The notes beneath the pieces were generated by a model that saw only the letters and a list, made by a program, of their open reading frames with translations, did no database searches and was not told the origin of the DNA. A DNA stretch of 64,000 nt, from NCBI GenBank assembly GCA_907165275.2, contig OU015654.1, forward strand, positions 3,179,501 through 3,243,500. Reading direction: 5' to 3'. The translations under genes and the position numbers were made by a program. This document shows, one piece after another, positions 59,755 through 64,000 of the stretch (positions are counted from its first letter, which is position 1; every line of letters begins with the position of its first letter). Origin of the DNA: Zygaena filipendulae. Its lineage: Eukaryota > Arthropoda > Insecta > Lepidoptera > Zygaenidae.

Positions 59755-62333
59755 ATGCAAATTGAAGAAAAAGTGCCTACACACGCGTTCTGGTCAAAAA
59801 ATTCTTGCATCCAGGTAGCGCATGGGGTGTGGGCGAATTTAACTCTGATGGCAGTGGGATTTGCCTATGAGTTCACAGCTGTCTCAGTGCCACAGTTTAT
59901 AGGAAGTCAATCAAAATTTTCTTTCACTACTAACGAGGAGGCTTGGATCGGTAATATCCTGAGACCTTCACAATAGATTTGTTTTTTTCTTATTTCTAAT
60001 ATCATTGAATTTGTTATTTTTATTTTTTAGTAAGTGTATTGCACCTGACGTCTCCAATTGGTTGTCTGATCAATGGTTATATAATGGATAAATTTGGCCG
60101 AAAAGTCTCACTGTTAGTTTGTCAAGTCCCATTATGTTTTGGATGGCTTTGTACTGGTTATGCAGACGGTACAAACAGTCTTATTATTGGTGGGTTTTGC
60201 TTATTTACAACTATCTGTTCTCTGCGGTTTCACCCGCGTTAATATCAAGGTTCCTGCGAGGAATTCCAGGACAAAAAGTATGTTATGTCCTTCTTTCTAT
60301 CCCTGAAAACGTGTAGTATGCATTGCACTTTTTTCGATATTTCCAACAATTATCAACTAATTATATTTAAACCAAACCTTCCGAATCACTCTATCTATTG
60401 GAGAAAATGGCATAAAAATCCGCAGTTATGGTCTTTGAGTTTATCGCGCACGTACAAACGTGGTGTAGTATTTTGTTTTATAATATTTAGTGAAGTCGTT
60501 TTCTAATTGAAAACACATAATTTAAGACTTTTAATATAAGGTCGCCTGATAACTGGAATAGGATGTGGAATGGCAATGAACGGTCCAAGAATATATCTAG
60601 CTGAGATTACGTTGCCGAGCATGCGTGGTTTTGTCGGAGCTTTTCCTGATCTTGCTATATCTGTTGGCATTACCTTTCAGGTTTGAAGTTTAAGCCTTCT
60701 TTTCCCAGCATACCTACTATGATTTTTTTTTAACTGCCAATGTGTAAAACAAAATTCTTCTTGATTGCATTTTTATTTCCAGGCTATTTTGGGAACCTTC
60801 TTTTCTTGGTACGTGTTATGCTATATATGTGCCACGTACTCATTTATTGTTTTTATAATCAACAATTATTTACCGGAAACACCATATTTCTTGCTTATGA
60901 AATGCAATTTTAGAAAAGCTAAAGAATCTCTAAAGAAATTGAGATCTACTAAACACGATTTGAAAGGTGAAATGCAACGTCTGATAATTTTTAAGGAGCA
61001 AAACGACATCCGTAGGTAGGTTTTTTATTTGATTAAATCTACATAAGCGTTTCTACCCATAATATGTAAGTTGAAACAGTTTTATCATCGTAGGTAATTA
61101 TTATTATTTAACACCATTTATTTAGATTATCAAGAAAAGAAAAATGTAAAGCTATCTTGACACGAAACACCTATGAACCCTTTGCTTTTATAATAATCTA
61201 CATCCTCATTGTGCAAGCTTCTGGTGTGTCGATTCTTACCATGTGGTCAATTAATATTTTAAAGGTTTGTAAATTTAATTTCTTTAGTGTCCCGTTTAGT
61301 TCATTTTTACTTAAAAAATTACAGTATTAATGTTATTTTTAGAAATCTAATTCATCCATAGAAGCAAAATTAGGAAATATCTTTTTAGGTTTAACGAGAG
61401 TTGCATCCGGCGTCGTAGTATCTATTCTACTCTACAAATTCCCAAGGAAAGCGTTGGCTGTAACTTCTGGTAAAATTGCTTCTGGCTTTGGTAACATTTG
61501 AAATCATGTATCATGGCCAGTTTGCCTGTGATATGTCTTTATTTTATTTTCAGCATTTGGTGTAGGGATAACGTGCATCTTATTGTGCTTATATATCATA
61601 GAATCGAAAACACTAACTGCAATGCCACAAATTTTCTATACTACTTACATATTCTTCGCCAGTTTGGGACATTACAACATGCCATACTTGCTCATGTCTG
61701 AGCTTTATCCCTTGCAGGTGAGAATCTGAGCTTATTTAAATAAATCGTGCATAAAATGAAAAAAAAAAAAATAGGTAACCATGCCTAATCCTTGTACTAA
61801 AACTTATCTTTTTAAAGATTCGAGGTGTTTTAAGTGGCATCACAGTGTGCTTAGCGAATTTAATAACATTCATAGCAACATTGTCTTTTCCATACTTGAA
61901 AATAACGATTGGTATAGCTCGCACTCTTCTAATATTTGGAATATGCTCTTTGTTGGGTGAGTTTCTCTATCTTAATTTTATTCGTTAGGTGCTCATAATA
62001 GTTTTTCTGATTTTAAATTATTTTATAGGATTTATTTACCTATACTTTTATATGCCAGAAACGAAAGATTTGTCTCTACCGGAAATAGAGGAAAGTTACA
62101 AGAGAACAGATAGTAAACGCTCAAGTATTTTCTCAGCACCGCTTTCAAGAAAACTTTCCAAGAAACCCAAACCGACAAGGTCTTCTCACGATACGAAAAT
62201 GATGCAGATAGTATATGGAGGCTATAAAGATGTGCAAATTAAAGATGAATCAGAAAGTAGCATTAGTGCTGGAACAAGTGCGGACTCCAAACATAAAGTC
62301 ACTGAAGATAAAAAAATTAGCGAAACTAAATAA
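59755..62333 (+). CDS. Sugar porter (MFS), Tret1-like, gene 3
   Basis: Nine coding exons: 59755-59950, 60031-60189, 60541-60680, 60783-61015, 61126-61264, 61343-61469, 61554-61717, 61818-61956, 62029-62333. All are GT-AG and phase-consistent; 533 residues. Conserved: MDKFGRK (84-90), PRIYLAE, a Gln closing TM5 (165), PETPYFLL (196-203), PETKDLSLPEIEE in the last exon. Unusual: TM1 reads AYEFTAV, with Glu where Gly is usual; TM7 reads QASGVS (273-278), with Ser replacing the usual Asn; TM10 reads NMPYLLMSE, with no Trp; the second-half GRR motif is FPRK (322-325). It ends in a Ser/Lys-rich tail of about 85 residues. Exon sizes 159, 140, 233, 127 and 139 equal those of gene 1. Some acceptors are weak (TTAATATAAG, TTTTTAAAG) but are supported by homology. 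Confidence 0.92.
60208..60480 (-). mobile_element. Helitron-like element in intron 2 of gene 3
   Basis: CTATCTGTTCTCTGCGG then TTTCACCCGCGTTAATATC marks the family 3' end in minus orientation 18 bp after the exon 2 donor. The body (ACAAAAAGTATGTTATGTCC) is recognisable; the far end is approximate. Confidence 0.6.
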
Positions 62334-62572
62334 TTACGCGCAGTTACAGAGGACAATCACTTGCAAATAATTATAACAATTATTATGTTGTAAATATAAG
62401 TGTTTATTACTGTTTATCATTACGTAATCTTTTTAATTTATGAATACATTCTCTTGCGAATATGTAGGTATGTGTATGTGACTGAAATATTTTAACAATT
62501 TCTACACTATGTCAATAACTTGCATAAATTGCAACTGATCTTTTAACGATATTCTTTAGTATACTTGTCTGA

Positions 62573-62578
62573 TTTATT
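62573..62578 (-). promoter_or_regulatory. Polyadenylation signal AATAAA for the aminoacylase gene
   Basis: TTTATT on the + strand gives AATAAA on the minus strand, starting about 10 nt after the stop codon of the aminoacylase gene. This implies a very short 3' UTR, convergent with transporter gene 3, whose stop lies 255 bp away. Confidence 0.5.
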
Positions 62579-62588
62579 AAAAAAACAA

Positions 62589-63742
62589 TTAAACATTAGC
62601 TACAGCTTTCACCACTTTCTCCATGATATCGATGCCTTTTTTATATGCGTCCACGTGGATCCTCTCGTCGTGACCATGCAGCAAAACTGGAGTGTTCAGC
62701 ATCGGTGAGAAGTTGATTGAGGGTATGCCTTGTTTACGAAGGAAACGAGCATCTGTTGCGCCCGGACATATCATGCAATCCACGTCAATATTCCTGAAAT
62801 GAATGATCTACACAACCTTCTTGGGCAAGACAATCGGAGTCACCGCATTGAACTACTGAAGTACCTATTATAACTTACTAGCTGTCTTTTGCGGTTTCAC
62901 CCACGGTGATTTCGGCACTCGCGCGGGAATTCCGGGATAAAAGTGCCCTATGTCCTGCACCACTGACAACGTGTATGCATGACGCCGTGACCAAGGTAAA
63001 TAGAGATTCATTTTTATATAACCAGAAAGTAACTACTGTACTTATTAAACGACTTTTATATAATTAATTATTTATTGCATAAACGATACTTTCTCTCTGT
63101 CCATAGAGATATATACAGGTAGAGCCCGAGTTATGCACTAATTTATTTATCTAGCACAATATTGCTATATCAGCTAGAAAACCGGCATTGTGTATTAGAT
63201 AAATAATAAAACCTTACATTTCGTCCATTGCCTTCACTAGTACTGTCCAGAACACGACACTTCCATCTATGCTGGTGCTCTTGATTTGTGGATTGTTTAC
63301 TTCCACCTCCCATTCTATGCCTTCACCGGCTTCTTTGCACCAAGTATCAATCTTAAAAACGAAATTATTCATGCCATTACTGTACTATGCGTAGTAAAAT
63401 AACGGACAGAAGAAATACGATCAAAAAAATACACACCATATTATCAAATTGATCGAAGTTTATATGAGGCGGAAGTCTTATGTCAAAAGATGCACTTAGA
63501 CGTTCAGGCAATACATTGGTTTGAACTCCTCCCTGTGTGAAGATATTTAATTAAAAAGATAGTTAAAGAGTGCCTACAAGTGCGAATATAATAAGTAGGA
63601 AGTGTAAGATACGACAGATAAAAGAACTTGCTTCCAACTTCGTGAGGTTAATACTAATGACATCACCAAGCGGCACTCCACTGTCGAATTTGCTCTTCTG
63701 CTCCGAGCGCAACTGTATGAGGTTTCCGATCACTTTGTGTAA
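62589..63742 (-). CDS. ACY1: Aminoacylase-1, C-terminal half (runs off window)
   Basis: Zinc metallohydrolase of the M20 peptidase family; known aminoacylase-1 enzymes hydrolyse N-acyl amino acids in the cytosol. Minus-strand exons in coding order: 63742-63632, 63532-63437, 63351-63218, 62793-62589, in total 182 codons including TAA. Recognisable blocks: LTKLE joined to GGVQTNVLPERLSASFDIRL (start of the dimerisation/lid region), WCKEAGEGIEWEVE, CPGATDARFLRKQGIP, FSPM, and LLHGHDERIH, which contains the C-terminal zinc-ligand histidine region. The first intron here (63533-63631) uses a GC donor (GAA|GCAAGT). The N-terminal half, with the other zinc ligands and the catalytic Glu, must lie to the right of the window. 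The gene is convergent with transporter gene 3, and nothing suggests a functional link. Confidence 0.92.
62878..62995 (-). mobile_element. Helitron-like element, truncated, in an aminoacylase intron
   Basis: A|CTAGCTGTCTTTTGCGG then TTTCACCCACGGTGATTTCGG, and a body ending GACAACGTGTATGCATGACG. The 5' part is missing. It accounts for the larger size (424 bp) of this intron. Confidence 0.7.
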
Positions 63743-64000
63743 CTGAAATGAGATTTTGTTTGTAAAAATGAGGAGTAAGTGTCTAAATCAAAACATTAAT
63801 ATTATAATTATTACCACCTGTAAGTACCTCGCGGCTTAGTTCACGTGATTTTCCAAATTTCCCACGGGAACTCTCATCATACATATTGACAGACACGTGT
63901 TCGAATGGAACGTTCTCAAAATTTCAAAGTGAAGAACTTGGGATATGTAAAATTTTTAATATTTTATTTATTATAGGTACCTATAGATTTACAGTCACTT
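63743..64000 (-). other. Intron of the aminoacylase gene, cut by the window end
   Basis: It follows the acceptor CTCATTTCAG of the 63742 exon (minus strand). A degraded Helitron-like scrap is visible at about 63830-63875 (CCTCGCGGCTTAGTTCACGTG, CCCACGGGAACTC). No further exon is visible. Confidence 0.6.

Overview
The window looks like a piece of a moth or butterfly (Lepidoptera) nuclear genome. It is AT-rich and intron-rich. It is saturated with short Helitron-like elements that end in CAGCTAG|T and carry a CCGCGG hairpin, a pattern I associate with lepidopteran Lep1-type elements. It also holds many MITEs and the dispersed motif TAGGTACCTAC that is common in lepidopteran non-coding DNA. The species cannot be named from the sequence. 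Genes occupy mainly the right-hand part; the left third is intergenic or intronic and repeat-driven.

Layout. 1-17.9 kb: no confident gene, only Helitron-like elements, MITEs, a 597-bp tandem duplication and a few unexplained coding-like scraps (2783-3080, 8882-8996, 11045-11239). 17.9-49.4 kb: a ten-exon MFS sugar porter of the insect Tret1-like type on the + strand (505 codons). Its first coding exon is only 14 nt and is separated from exon 2 by a 20.4-kb intron full of repeats. 49.5-51.1 kb: a broken Tc1-type transposon 75 bp past that stop codon. 53.7-54.2 kb: a two-exon gene for a small secreted protein of 111 residues that I do not recognise. 54.7 kb: a fragment resembling the 5' part of U2 snRNA. 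54.8-58.8 kb and 59.8-62.3 kb: two more sugar porter genes (542 and 533 codons) in tandem, with intron positions matching the first gene. 59.1 kb: a truncated duplicate of the first exon of the third transporter, followed almost directly by a Helitron-like element. 62.6-64.0 kb: the 3' half of an aminoacylase-1 (M20 peptidase family) gene on the minus strand, convergent with the third transporter and running off the window.

How the genes relate. The three transporters are tandem paralogues: several exons have identical lengths (159, 140, 127, 139 nt) and identical phases. Gene 1 keeps canonical sugar-porter signatures. Genes 2 and 3 have lost the tryptophan of the TM10 PW pair and the cytoplasmic GRR motif of the second half, gene 3 also lacks the TM7 asparagine, and both have gained long polar C-terminal tails. 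I infer that genes 2 and 3 have a changed substrate or function. All gene models were built by hand from reading frames, splice sites and phase; no database search was possible.
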